Below are positions 7,078-16,400 of a stretch of DNA of 35,075 bases, piece after piece. The notes beneath the pieces are model-generated. The model saw only the letters and a list, made by a program, of their open reading frames with translations, was not told the origin of the DNA and did no database searches. Position numbers and translations under genes: made by a program. The stretch comes from Pedobacter cryoconitis (GTDB lineage Bacteria; Bacteroidota; Bacteroidia; Sphingobacteriales; Sphingobacteriaceae). How positions within the stretch are numbered: the stretch's first letter is position 1; the number at the start of each line of letters is the position of its first letter. The stretch covers positions 1 through 35,075 of the forward strand of contig NZ_QLLR01000046.1 of NCBI RefSeq assembly GCF_003259615.1. The letters run 5' to 3'.

Positions 7078-7857
7078 TTAATCGAAGTTCAAACCTGGCA
7101 TTTCTATCCATGAACGATTATCCTGATTGGTAAAAGTGCCGGGACTTAAGATTGCATCACATATGACTGCGGGATTAAATGATTTACTATTTAACAAGGT
7201 AACACCATTATAGAAACTCAAAAACATTACAGCGATGCTTAGACAACCGTCTGGAATTTTAAAAGAAAAATCAATCCGATTTATTAATTCTTCGTTCTTT
7301 TTAAGGGTAATGCTATGTTTTTCCGGATTAAGAATTCTTTTACCGTCTTTCAGCCGGATTAATCCGACTACGAATGTTAGTTTGCATTGAGTTGCATGCT
7401 TTGGAAAACGCAATTTTGGCGCGTTACCTGACTCATAATAAACAATCTTCATAATTCCCTGATTGAGTTCGATTTTCGGTTTTAAATTCAAAATCTTTTT
7501 TACAGGAGATTTAATATTAAATTCAAAACCGGCTAAATTACCAAAACTGTTTCGCTTAAAAAGGTATGCCGTTTTTGTAGGATTATCACATGCTGTAAGG
7601 GCTGTAGTCAGCGCACTGGTGAATCGAAAAGCATAACTTGTTTCGTTCATTCCACCGAGCGTATTATGAAATATGCCTCTGATATGTTTTCCAAGCATGC
7701 TACTTTTACGAAAATTCTCTGATGCCTTTTTGGTTTCCACTGATTGTTTCATTGTGCCTGGCACAGGTCTTTTTGAAACAACCTGTACCCCATCTATCAC
7801 TTTAAAAATGAAATCCCCCAGGATTCCCTTTAAAAATTTACCGTCGAAAATTGCCAT
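7078..7857 (-). CDS. DUF6266-like protein, second copy
   Basis: 259 residues. The N-terminal GKFLKGILGDFIFKVIDGVQ followed by VVSKRPVPGTMKQSVETK parallels the GILGGFSGKVG...MKSLPKK...SQIDQRNKF region of the neighbour, so I place it in the same superfamily, more diverged. Beta-rich middle, no signal peptide, C-terminus WIEMPGLNFD. It is bounded by a terminator after the stop and by a 10-bp repeat array 62-112 bp before the start, so it is probably its own transcription unit under the same control as the other copy. Function unknown. Confidence 0.75.
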   Translation of the reverse strand: MAIFDGKFLKGILGDFIFKVIDGVQVVSKRPVPGTMKQSVETKKASENFRKSSMLGKHIRGIFHNTLGGMNETSYAFRFTSALTTALTACDNPTKTAYLFKRNSFGNLAGFEFNIKSPVKKILNLKPKIELNQGIMKIVYYESGNAPKLRFPKHATQCKLTFVVGLIRLKDGKRILNPEKHSITLKKNEELINRIDFSFKIPDGCLSIAVMFLSFYNGVTLLNSKSFNPAVICDAILSPGTFTNQDNRSWIEMPGLNFD

Positions 7858-7919
7858 ACATATTTGCTTTTTTATTAATGTAAAGCATTTGTGCTAAAGA
7901 GTATCATCCTAAGCAGGCA

Positions 7920-7969
7920 ATGTCCATAATTGTCCGCGGCTGTCTGCAATTGTCCGTAGTTGTCCATGT
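7920..7969. repeat. Array of five 10-bp direct repeats upstream of DUF6266 gene 2
   Basis: Units ATGTCCATAA, TTGTCCGCGG, CTGTCTGCAA, TTGTCCGTAG, TTGTCCATGT, period exactly 10. The consensus TTGTCCGCAA is the same as in the array at 6931-6990. A sixth, weak unit may follow at 7970. Confidence 0.85.
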
Positions 7970-8163
7970 TCTGGTCAAAGGAAAAATTAAAAAGTTCTTC
8001 AGTCTTCAACTAGTCATGCTTTATTTGTGCCTAAGTAGTGCTCGATGTAAGACCAAGCTTTAAACAGCCTTTAACCATAGGTACTCCAAGTCTTTTCAAC
8101 TAGTTGTTTTTAATTGGACTTGCCATGCTCTCACGTTACTTTAGCATTGCTCTTACCCTAACG

Positions 8164-8196
8164 AGTACTCGGGCAGTACTCAGGCAGTACCCGGAT
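8164..8196. repeat. Three 11-bp tandem repeats
   Basis: AGTACTCGGGC, AGTACTCAGGC and AGTACCCGGAT follow each other without gaps. They end at the ATG of a short open frame. The preceding 150 bp also contains partial repeats: AGTCTT and TCAACTAGT occur near 8000 and again near 8090. No gene is visible in 7970-8190. Confidence 0.7.
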
Positions 8197-8384
8197 GTAT
8201 AATATAGAGAAAGCTAAATCAACAGATGGAAGTTTACCAGGACTCAAACCAGATTGGGGGAAACTCTTTATTTTAGAAGACAGCACAGCTTTTGCTTATG
8301 CAAGTTGAGCTGGATAATCCAAATAAGGTATTTTTAGCATCAGAAAAATTGATATTACGAAAACAGAAGATTATTCAAAATTAA
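8195..8384 (+). other. Two overlapping short ORFs, possibly one frameshifted small gene
   Basis: ATG 8195 opens a 37-codon frame (containing GLKPDWGKLFILED) ending at 8308. ATG 8298 opens a 28-codon frame (MQVELDNPNKVFLASEKL) ending at 8384. Overlapping by 11 bp in different frames, they could be one gene with a frameshift or two chance ORFs. No family recognised. This is the only coding-like signal in the 559-bp gap before the next gene. Confidence 0.25.
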
Positions 8385-8416
8385 GCACGTTTCGTTTGAG
8401 TAATTAAAGGAAACAA

Positions 8417-8707
8417 TCAACTAGACGCTCTACCCAGCACCGCATCAATTTCCCTTCCGATTTGCGCAATTACAGTCTGATCGAATAAAATATCCGCATG
8501 TCCGGAGTCCTCATTATACTCATAATTAATATAGCCATCTGAATTCAAATCATCAGCGGAAACCGCCTGCCAAAAGCCATTATGCAGGAACATTTCACCG
8601 ATTAAGCCGCCATGATAAATCACTTTAAAATTATCACCCAATTGGGGATGAATATTCAAGTCAATCTGCCTGTCTTCAACCTTAATTACGATATTAAAAG
8701 GATCCAT
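8417..8707 (-). CDS. Uncharacterised 96-aa soluble protein
   Basis: Acidic 96-residue protein, MDPFNIVIKVEDRQIDLNIH at the start, without signal peptide or membrane segment. The alternating pattern (FNIVIKV, FKVIYHGG, WQAVSADDLN, YINYEYNED) suggests a small all-beta fold with a helical C-terminal tail ending GREIDAVLGRASS. No family recognised. It stands alone on the minus strand between the repeat-rich gap and the DUF72 gene. Codon use looks like that of its neighbours. Confidence 0.7.
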   Translation of the reverse strand: MDPFNIVIKVEDRQIDLNIHPQLGDNFKVIYHGGLIGEMFLHNGFWQAVSADDLNSDGYINYEYNEDSGHADILFDQTVIAQIGREIDAVLGRASS

Positions 8708-8821
8708 AAGTATAAATGATTTATTATTGAATGCCTAAATAACAACCTTCAAATTTGAATGTTTTCAATTAAATTAACTGGTTCTCCGTTCAGTAAATTA
8801 GCAGCTGATTCTTCCGCCCCC

Positions 8822-9610
8822 TCATTTTCGCATTGAGGTATCATCTCTTATAGTCCCAAGAACCAAATCTTTCAATGTAAATAAATTAGCAATTGCCTCA
8901 CCCATAGTATTATTGAAATAAGCATACACGGTTTTTCCTTCGGCCATCCATTCCCGGATATAAGCGGCGTATTCAGACATTAAATCATCCTGATAACTTC
9001 CCCTGTAACTTCCTCCAGGCCCGTGGAAACGCAAGTATACAAAGTTGAGATCTGTATCCAGCATTGGTGTATTGGCAGGTGGTTTATCCTGTATCACCAT
9101 TCCCAAACCATATTCATCAAGTAAGCGATAAACCTGATCGCAATACAAAGATACATGGCGAAACTCCAGCGCAATATTCCATTCACCAGCTTTATCGCAT
9201 TCACGCAGACAAGCCATTAATAAAGTCAGCTGATTTAAATTTCCAATACGTACAGCAGGGGGAAACTGCACTAGCAAACAACCCTTCTTATCACCTGCCA
9301 AAGAAATAACCTCCATAAATTTTTTTACAGATTCAGGATCAAAAGCAAGCCCCTTATTGTGTGTGATTATCTTAGGAAGCTTAAAGGTAAATCTAAAATT
9401 TTCCGGAACATCCATAGCCCATTTCGCAACAGTTGATGCCATTGGTATTTTATAAAAAGAACTATTGATCTCAATACTGTTCATCATCGAAGAGTAAAAA
9501 CACAACCTGCTTTTTTCTTTAAATTCCTCCGGATAAAAAAGCTTATTACGCACAGGTAACAGCAAACCACTGGTACCTGAATAGTAAGCAGGAACATTAT
9601 TTTTTCCCAT
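8822..9610 (-). CDS. DUF72 (YecE-like) family protein
   Basis: About 262 residues from the MGKNN start. DUF72 proteins are TIM-barrel-like and of uncertain function. Characteristic pieces are the YYSGTSG start, EFKEKSRLCFYSSMMNSIEI, FYKIP, FRFTFKLPK, LLVQFPP, ALEFRH and YLRFHGPGG, with YFNNTMGEAIANL near the C-terminus. The frame extends ten codons upstream to ATG 9640, but family members begin a few residues before Y-x-G-T-S-G, so ATG 9610 is preferred. It reads away from the small plus-strand gene at 9692. Confidence 0.88.
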   Translation of the reverse strand: MGKNNVPAYYSGTSGLLLPVRNKLFYPEEFKEKSRLCFYSSMMNSIEINSSFYKIPMASTVAKWAMDVPENFRFTFKLPKIITHNKGLAFDPESVKKFMEVISLAGDKKGCLLVQFPPAVRIGNLNQLTLLMACLRECDKAGEWNIALEFRHVSLYCDQVYRLLDEYGLGMVIQDKPPANTPMLDTDLNFVYLRFHGPGGSYRGSYQDDLMSEYAAYIREWMAEGKTVYAYFNNTMGEAIANLFTLKDLVLGTIRDDTSMRK

Positions 9611-9691
9611 AACAGCAAATACTAAAATAGACCATCCCAATAATTAACAGATAAAGACGTTATTAATTATACCACACTAAAAGCTAATAAC

Positions 9692-9871
9692 ATGGAAAAT
9701 CAACAAGACAATTCAGCTTCAATCCAAAATAAAAAATTCACTGAAGCGCTTTTAGAAAAATCTGCCGAGCTAAAAGTGAAAACTGTAAAAGTTAATGAAA
9801 AACTCCAGGAGCTTAAAAAGCAGACAGAAAACCTGCTTCATGGCAAAAACGACCAAAGCCAAGGCTCATAA
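9692..9871 (+). CDS. Small charged coiled-coil-like protein (59 aa)
   Basis: 59 codons starting MENQQDNSASIQNKKF and ending GKNDQSQGS. The middle (EALLEKSAELKVKTVKVNEK, then LQELKKQTENLL) has heptad-like Leu/Val spacing and many Lys and Glu, suggesting one amphipathic helix or coiled coil. It is divergent from the DUF72 gene and converges with the 92-aa gene at 9923. A longer overlapping frame at 9795-10004 is a shadow. No family recognised; coding nature is inferred from composition. Confidence 0.5.
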   Translation: MENQQDNSASIQNKKFTEALLEKSAELKVKTVKVNEKLQELKKQTENLLHGKNDQSQGS

Positions 9872-9922
9872 CTCAGACCATTACCATACCAACATTAATT
9901 TAACACACCAACATCAATCCGA

Positions 9923-10201
9923 TCAAGACTCATTCAACGGTGGGAAATATTCAGTACCAGGATTGGTTCCATCAGAATTGATGCCTAAATCTTCATCCTC
10001 ATGACCAGTAGCCCCTTCCCTATCCAGCTCCTGTTCAAGCGGATACAAGTTAGAAGTTTGTTGAACACCATCTAAATTAACGTCAGTTCCAGCCGGTCCG
10101 GGAATTTGATCAACATCAACGTCTTTAATTCCCCGGGTAAGATCATCTTTCCGAACAACATCAGAATGCTCTGCATTTAAATTAAAATCTTTCCTATTCA
10201 T
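9923..10201 (-). CDS. Uncharacterised acidic 92-aa protein
   Basis: 92 residues, strongly acidic and rich in Asp, Gly, Asn and Pro (DVDVDQIPGPAGTDVNLDG, EDEDLGINSDGTNPGTEYF). It is probably largely disordered. No signal peptide, no recognised domain. It lies 74 bp after the stop of the NUDIX gene on the same strand and could be cotranscribed with it. Its 3' end is convergent with the small plus-strand gene ending at 9871. Confidence 0.65.
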   Translation of the reverse strand: MNRKDFNLNAEHSDVVRKDDLTRGIKDVDVDQIPGPAGTDVNLDGVQQTSNLYPLEQELDREGATGHEDEDLGINSDGTNPGTEYFPPLNES

Positions 10202-10275
10202 CCTCTATAAAATTGGTTAATTTCTACTAAACACACTCCAGGAAATAATGTTTTAAAACATACTGACTTATCCCA

Positions 10276-10740
10276 TCAGCCAATTTTCAGCATTTCTTCC
10301 AGTTCATCCAAAAAGCTGATTTGCCTCGAATTAATAAGCAGTCTCGCCTGATCCATACAAAACCAATTTCCTTTATCAACCTCTGGAAAATCCACAACTT
10401 TCCCAGACCGGGGTGGCCACTCCAAAGCGAAAGTATTACAAACCATACTTGAAGGATTTAAATCTCCAGCTACCGCCCAGCAATACACTACTTTTCCAGC
10501 TTTCTGTACAATAGACTTCAATTCCTTAAAATCACCTGCCGGTGAATAACCAGTTTCCTCATAAAACTCACGCAAAGCAGTGGATAGCAATTCCTCTTGC
10601 GCAACAGGCTCCCCCTTAGGGATTGTCCAGTAGCCTTTATCCTTATGCCGAAAAAAAGGGCCACCAGGATGAACCAAAAATACCTCAGTCAGCTCAGCAT
10701 TAATACGATATAACAATATTCCCGCACTGATAGATTTCAT
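10276..10740 (-). CDS. NUDIX hydrolase
   Basis: 154 residues. A perfect Nudix box G-x5-E-x7-REUxEExGU spans about G43 to Y65 (GEPVAQEELLSTALREFYEE then TGY). The preceding YWTIPKG matches the strand leading into the box. These Mg-dependent enzymes cleave nucleoside diphosphates linked to another moiety (dNTPs, NDP-sugars, diadenosine polyphosphates); the exact substrate cannot be read from sequence. The FLVHPGGPFFRHKDKG segment resembles the Ap4A/MutT-like branch. Soluble, complete, start ATG 10740. Confidence 0.9.
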   Translation of the reverse strand: MKSISAGILLYRINAELTEVFLVHPGGPFFRHKDKGYWTIPKGEPVAQEELLSTALREFYEETGYSPAGDFKELKSIVQKAGKVVYCWAVAGDLNPSSMVCNTFALEWPPRSGKVVDFPEVDKGNWFCMDQARLLINSRQISFLDELEEMLKIG

Positions 10741-10916
10741 AAAGCTGATTATAAGGTCAAATACTAATCCAACATACAGACCAAATAATTGTTTAAACAG
10801 ATAACAATCCCCCTTAAATAAGCATCCAGATTAATCAAACACTTAAGTCCAAAATCTGACAAAAGCGGTGCCTCCGGATAATGTCTGGTTCTGAAAAAAC
10901 CTTACGAAATAATAAA

Positions 10917-10961
10917 AAAGGTGTAAGGTAAAAGGTTAAAAACCTAATTCCTTACACCTTT
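10917..10961 (-). terminator. Strong terminator after the secreted-protein gene
   Basis: AAAGGTGTAAGG pairs perfectly with CCTTACACCTTT, with a small inner AGGTT/AACCT stem in the loop. It lies 23 bp beyond the minus-strand stop at 10984 and is followed on that strand by a T run (positions 10916 downward). Confidence 0.85.
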
Positions 10962-10983
10962 AAAATTTATATAAGCTGGTGTT

Positions 10984-11472
10984 TTATTTCTCGTTAATTA
11001 TTGATTTTTTAAACAGTCTTTCCCAACCTGATTTTCCGATAACCAATGATTTGTAAGCGTGGGAATCACCGTCTATATAAAAATCAAATGCTAAATTTTT
11101 TGTACCCAATATTTTGCCCATTTTTAATGGAACGATACGTGTTTTTCCAATCGAAAATTCATTGTTTTTGAAATCATCAAAAAGCCCTAATACATAATCA
11201 TAAAAATCTTTTTCATCTTTAACAGAAGCAAATGCAACTTTTCGGGTTCCATTTATATCATCAGTAAATGCCAGAATTTCAACTGTCTTTCCTAAGCGAT
11301 ATAACTGAAATGTTGGCGTTATAGGATTATTCGATCCAATTAGCTGGGGTGTTATGCTTTTTTTGTCTTCATTAATTTGTTCTTTAGTTCTTCCCACTTT
11401 GAGCTGGGCAGAAACATTATTTCCCAGACAAACTAAGGATAAAAGGCAACTTGCGATTAATAGTTTTTTCAT
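10984..11472 (-). CDS. Secreted/periplasmic protein of unknown function
   Basis: About 162 residues from ATG 11472. A classical signal peptide (MKKLLIASCLLSLVCLGNN then VSAQ) predicts export with cleavage after Ala near residue 22. The mature part has LYRLGKTVEILAFTDD and a TRKVAFASVKDEKDF segment but no motif I recognise. The frame is open 17 codons upstream to 11523; the signal peptide decides for the internal Met. It is divergent from the sigma-factor gene and has its own terminator, so it is not part of that locus. Confidence 0.75.
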   Translation of the reverse strand: MKKLLIASCLLSLVCLGNNVSAQLKVGRTKEQINEDKKSITPQLIGSNNPITPTFQLYRLGKTVEILAFTDDINGTRKVAFASVKDEKDFYDYVLGLFDDFKNNEFSIGKTRIVPLKMGKILGTKNLAFDFYIDGDSHAYKSLVIGKSGWERLFKKSIINEK

Positions 11473-11672
11473 ATTGACATTACTAAGTTTATACACTGTA
11501 ATGCAAATTAAACAATAATGCAATTTAAATTATTATTAATCAGAAATTTATTAAAAACATTACAATTTCAAAAACACAAAATCACCGGTTCGCTGAGACT
11601 AGCTCCGGATATAAATTGCCCCCCTTCAAACTTAACATCCCCGTAACACTAGACCCGTACCTTTACCTGGCA

Positions 11673-12236
11673 ATGAAAACCCACAACTACAACGTTTTTT
11701 CGGACGAAGAACTCCTTGCCTTGCTCCACCAGGACGACACCCTTTCCTTGCAAATTATCTTTTCCCGTTACTACGCCCCATTAACTCAATTCTCAACCAT
11801 ATTCACCAAAGACAACACCATCAGCGAAGTCCTGATCTCAGACCTGTTCATGAACCTCTGGGACAACCGCAAGCAGCTGCAAATCCGCTTACTAAAACCC
11901 TACCTGTTCCAAGCTGCTAAAAACCTGTCCTTAAACCATCTAAAAAAACACAAACCCTTGCTCGAACCCCTTGAAAATCATGAAACACTCCTTTCCGGGC
12001 ACCTTACCCCATTTGAAATACTGACCAACCGCGAATCGCAACAACGCATTCTGTCCCTCATTAACCTGCTCCCTGAAAGACAGCGCGAAGTCCTTTTAAT
12101 GAGCCGTATCGAGCAAATCGATAAAACCAATATCGCCCCGCTCCTGGGCATTACTGTCCGTACCGTAGAAACTACCCTTTACCAGGCCATAAAGTCTCTG
12201 CGCACCCTGCTGTCCACTTCAGAAAAGAAAAAATAG
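11673..12236 (+). CDS. ECF RNA polymerase sigma factor (FecI-like)
   Basis: About 187 residues from ATG 11673. Region 2 covers FSDEELLALLHQDD, IIFSRYYAPL, then DLFMNLWDNR. Region 4 is LPERQREVLLMSRIEQ then LGITVRTVETTLYQAIKSL, the -35 binding HTH. An upstream ATG at 11616 is in frame but adds residues atypical of the family. The FecR, SusC and SusD genes follow in order. This is the standard cell-surface signalling set: substrate at SusC releases the sigma factor through FecR. It directs RNA polymerase to the locus itself, probably the susC promoter. Confidence 0.92.
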   Translation: MKTHNYNVFSDEELLALLHQDDTLSLQIIFSRYYAPLTQFSTIFTKDNTISEVLISDLFMNLWDNRKQLQIRLLKPYLFQAAKNLSLNHLKKHKPLLEPLENHETLLSGHLTPFEILTNRESQQRILSLINLLPERQREVLLMSRIEQIDKTNIAPLLGITVRTVETTLYQAIKSLRTLLSTSEKKK

Positions 12237-12316
12237 TTAACACACTCATAACATAAGCTTAACCTTTTCCACTACGTAAATCACCCTGTCAATCTTGTCT
12301 TACAGATAAGAACGAA

Positions 12317-13303
12317 ATGGAAGAACTATACTATCAGCTGATTACTGAATACTATCATCAAACGATTACAGAAAGAGATCTGACTATCCTGCAAGAATGG
12401 GTAGCCAGCAACCCTGCACACGAAACAGAGTTCAGAGAAGTTATCCTGATCCTGGACGCGTCAAAACTCTATTACAAAAGTCCAGTCAATCAGGAAAACA
12501 ACTGGGCTAAAATCACCGCCTACATCAACCAGAACAAACAACCGGTCAAGCGTAAATTTCCATTCGCCAAACTGGCCATGGCAGCCTCGCTGATACTCAT
12601 CATTGGTTTTGGAATCAATCAGTACAAAACCCATAAATCCAACCCTCAAAACCAGCTGAACGAAATTACCAATCCATACGGCCAGCAAAGCAGCTTCATC
12701 CTGCCTGACAGTTCTATCGTTTACCTCAATGCAGGCAGTAAACTGAAATACCCGAAACATTTTGCTGCTCACAAAAGACTGGTAATCCTGGAAGGAGAAG
12801 CCTTTTTCGATGTCAAACACAAAACCACCCAGCCCTTCATTATCCAAACTGGAAAAGTAAGTACAACTGTTCTCGGCACATCCTTCAATGTCAAAGCCTT
12901 CCCTAAAGAAAGCCACATAGCGGTAACCGTAAAAACAGGAAAAGTAGGTGTCGTATTCAAAGAAAAGAACCACCCTGCTGTTACCAACTTCCTTTTGCCC
13001 GATCAGCAACTCCAGATCGATACCAAAACCGGGAAAACAAATAAAAACGAGATCAATGCAGAAGCTATTTGCGATTGGAGAAACTACAGAATGGTTTTCT
13101 ACAATGCCTCTCTCAAAGAAATCACCTCTACCATAGCAAGAACCTATAAACTTGACATAGAACTTGAAGACCCTGCAATGGCGGCCATTAAAGTAACCAC
13201 GTCATTCAATAAAACACCTGTAGACCAGATGCTCAAAACACTGGCTATCCTGACCGGATCACATTACACCAAATCAAACAACACCATTATATTTTATAAA
13301 TGA
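12317..13303 (+). CDS. FecR-family anti-sigma factor with DUF4974 C-terminus
   Basis: 328 residues. A cytoplasmic N-terminal part (1-80), which binds the sigma factor, includes the motif LQEWVASNPAHETEF. A membrane segment lies at about 84-103 (AKLAMAASLILIIGFGI). The periplasmic FecR domain follows (QSSFILPDSSIVYLNAGS, LEGEAFFDVKH, VLGTSFNVKAF), then a DUF4974 domain (DWRNYRMVFYNASLKEI, IARTYKLDIEL). The DUF4974/STN-like end contacts the STN domain of SusC. It starts 80 bp after the sigma gene and is complete. Confidence 0.92.
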   Translation: MEELYYQLITEYYHQTITERDLTILQEWVASNPAHETEFREVILILDASKLYYKSPVNQENNWAKITAYINQNKQPVKRKFPFAKLAMAASLILIIGFGINQYKTHKSNPQNQLNEITNPYGQQSSFILPDSSIVYLNAGSKLKYPKHFAAHKRLVILEGEAFFDVKHKTTQPFIIQTGKVSTTVLGTSFNVKAFPKESHIAVTVKTGKVGVVFKEKNHPAVTNFLLPDQQLQIDTKTGKTNKNEINAEAICDWRNYRMVFYNASLKEITSTIARTYKLDIELEDPAMAAIKVTTSFNKTPVDQMLKTLAILTGSHYTKSNNTIIFYK

Positions 13304-13354
13304 GAAAGGAAAACACGATGAACTAAAATTTACGCTCCCATAAAAAACAAAGAA

Positions 13355-13381
13355 GCCGGAAAACGCTGTAACGTTCCCGGC
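13355..13381 (+). terminator. Intercistronic hairpin between fecR and susC
   Basis: GCCGG(A)AAACG and CGTTC(C)CGGC form a GC-rich stem around CTGTAA, 52 bp after the FecR stop. It is followed by a moderately AT-rich stretch, not a pure T run. It could terminate the regulator transcript, or attenuate or protect mRNA so that susC is expressed separately. The 55 bp after it could hold the sigma-dependent susC promoter. Confidence 0.5.
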
Positions 13382-13435
13382 CCTTAAATGATGTTTTAAA
13401 CTCCCGATTAAAAAAGTACAAAACTTAGTAAAGAT

Positions 13436-16400
13436 ATGAATAATACTATTCGATGGCTCGGCTGTACAGCAATTTTATTGTGGTTAAGCCTGTTTATCAG
13501 TACAGCAAACGCGCAAACAAGCCAGATGATTACCTTTGGCGCAAACAGTATCACCTTTAAAAAAGCCTTTAATGAGCTCGAAAAGCTGAGTGGCATGACC
13601 ATCAGCTATAACAACAGCCAGTTAGATGATCAGCAAAAGGTTAACCTGCCAAAAGCTGAAAGAACAGTAGCAGAAACATTGCGCCTGTTACTTCGCAACC
13701 AATCCTTAACCATCAAACAAACAGATGCTAAAAACATCCTGCTCGTCAACAGTGTAAAAGGAAAACTAACAGGAAAAGTAACCGATCAAAACGCTGAACC
13801 AGTTCCCGGTGTATCCATCAAGATACTCGAAACTGCACAAACTATCCAGTCCAACAACGACGGAAACTATAGTATCAACCTTGATCCGGGAACTTATACC
13901 ATCATCACTAAATACATCTCTTTTGATGATACCCGTACCGAAAAGGTCAAGATCACAGCTAACCATAACACCTTATTAAACCTTCATCTGCAGGAATCTG
14001 CCAACGCCTTAAATGAAGTGGTAGTCACAGCGCTCGGCATCAAAAGAGAAGAAAAGGCCCTTGGTTATTCAACCAAAGTCTTAAAAACCGAACAGTTGAC
14101 CGATGCCATGTCCAACAACTGGACAGACGCGTTGTCCGGTAAAGTTGCCGGCCTGAACCTGATCAGATCAAACGGTGGCCCGGCGGGGTCAAACAAAATC
14201 ATCCTGCGGGGAGAAAGTAACCTGACCGGCGAAAACGATGCCTTAATTGTAGTAGATGGTGTGGTAATCAACCATGGCAGCGGCCGGACTACAGGAAGTG
14301 GCAGCTCTGCCTATTTACAAGGCGAATCGCCTATTGACTTTGGCAGTGGGTTAAACGACATCAACCCAGACGATATAGAAAATGTAACCGTATTAAAAGG
14401 TCCGGGAGCCGCCGCTTTATACGGACAGCGCGGTGCAAATGGTGCGATCATCATTACCACTAAATCCGGTAAAAAAAGAAATGGGATCGGGGTAACTGTC
14501 AACTCGAATACCGCTATGGAAACGATTTCCCGCTGGCCCGATTACCAGTACGAATACGGACAAGGAAACGATGGTGCCAACTTTTACTCCTTTGGCGTTA
14601 CAGAAGATGGCCCAAGTACCAGAAGTACAAGTTCTGCCTGGGGGCCCAAGTTTAACGGACAATCCTTTTTCCAGTATGACCCGATCACTAAAACCGCAGG
14701 AAAAGAGAGAACCCCATGGATTCCCTATAAAAACTCAAGAAAAGATTTCTTTCAGAGCGGCCGTACTTTCACGAACAGCGTAACCCTGGATGGTGGAAAT
14801 GACCAGACCACTTTTCGTCTTTCGCTAACCAATGTAGACAACAAATGGATCATCCCCAATACAGGTTACGGCCGTAACACCGTCGCGCTGTCTGCCACTC
14901 ATAAAGTAAACGAGAAACTTCAGGTCGCAACCAAAGTTAACTATACGAACAAGTTTAGCGATAACCTCCCCTCTACCGGTTACAACAACCAGTCTATCAT
15001 GTACTGGAACATGTTCTGGTTACCTAGCGCAGATGCCGGATGGTTAAAAGACTATTGGGCCCCCGGAAAAGAAAATGTAGCACAGAGCTATCCTTTTAGC
15101 AGTTATCCTGACAATCCTTACCTGATTGCCCATGAAATGCTCAACAAATCTAACCGGAATGCACTAACCGGAAATGTACAGGCCACGTATAATTTCTCCA
15201 AGAATTTAAGCCTGATGATCCGCAGTGCGATGGACTTCTCTTATGATGCCCGTTCTCAGCAACGCCCATTTGATACCGAGAAGTTCAAAAAAGGAATGTT
15301 CAGGACACAAAACATCTTCTCCCAGGAGATTTCCAACGATTTTTTAATCCGCTACAACAAAGACCTGAACAAGGATCTTAAAATCTCGGTTTCTGCCGGA
15401 GGGAGCATGTTAAAAAACACTTATAACAAAGACGAACTTCGTGCAGATTCGCTTACCTATCCCGGTATTTATAGCCTGGCTAACAGTGCAGGTGTGTTAA
15501 CGCCAAAACCTTACCGGGGTAAATATGGGATCAACAGTTTTTATGGAGTTGCGACAGCAAGTTATAAAGATTACTTATTTATAGATGTTACAGGCCGTAA
15601 CGACTGGAACAGCGTACTGGCAACCGCAAAATCTACTGATAATGTTTCCTTTTTCTATCCTTCAGTAAACCTGAGTGGCATCGTTTCTGAAATGTTTAAA
15701 TTGCCAAAATTCATTTCCTATGCCAAATTAAGGGCTTCGGTAGCAGGTGTGGGCAGTGGTCAGCAAACTCCTTATATCACTTCTTTCACTTATGATGTAG
15801 CCGATAATTATCCCGGTGGACTCCAAAATCCAACCGTATTGACCAACACCAATCTGAAACCTTTATATACCACAAGTTACGAAGTCGGTACTGATGTGAG
15901 GTTTTTAAACAACCGCCTGGGCATCAACATCGCCCTATATAAAAGTGACACCAAAGATCAGATCCTGAAAACTACCGTAGATCGTTCTTCGGGCGTAAGC
16001 TACGCTTATGTAAATGCTGGAAAAGTACGTAACAAAGGGATAGAAGTAGAGTTGAATGGTACACCGGTAGATCAGAAAGATGGGTTCAAATGGACAATCT
16101 TCGGAACTTTCACCGCTAACAGAAACAAGATTATCGCTTTAACAGATAGTCTGGATAACCTGATTTTACAATCCGGGCCAGCCAGCCGCGGTGCAATAGT
16201 AGCTAAAATTGGAGGCAGCATGGGTGATCTGTATGGCCGTGGTTACAAACGGTCGCCAGATGGACAAATTGTCTATAACAATGGTTACCCGGTCATCCCT
16301 GATGATCAGCTTTATCTCGGCAATACCACCCCTAAATGGAAAGCGAGTTTAGGCAACCAGTTTCGTTATAAGAATTTCGGAATGAGTTTCCTGGTAGATG

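Noticed and set aside
6931..7969. CRISPR array
   Set aside because: The repeat unit is only 10 bp and contiguous without spacers; no cas genes nearby.
9795..10004. 69-codon plus-strand frame
   Set aside because: Overlaps the better-supported 59-aa frame and the 92-aa minus-strand gene; His/Ser/Gln-rich shadow composition.
12461..13009. 182-codon minus-strand open frame
   Set aside because: Antisense to fecR; low-complexity Phe/Val/Gly composition typical of a shadow of a real gene.
13766..14783. Several 60-80 codon frames on both strands inside susC
   Set aside because: All overlap the unambiguous SusC reading frame and show no family features.
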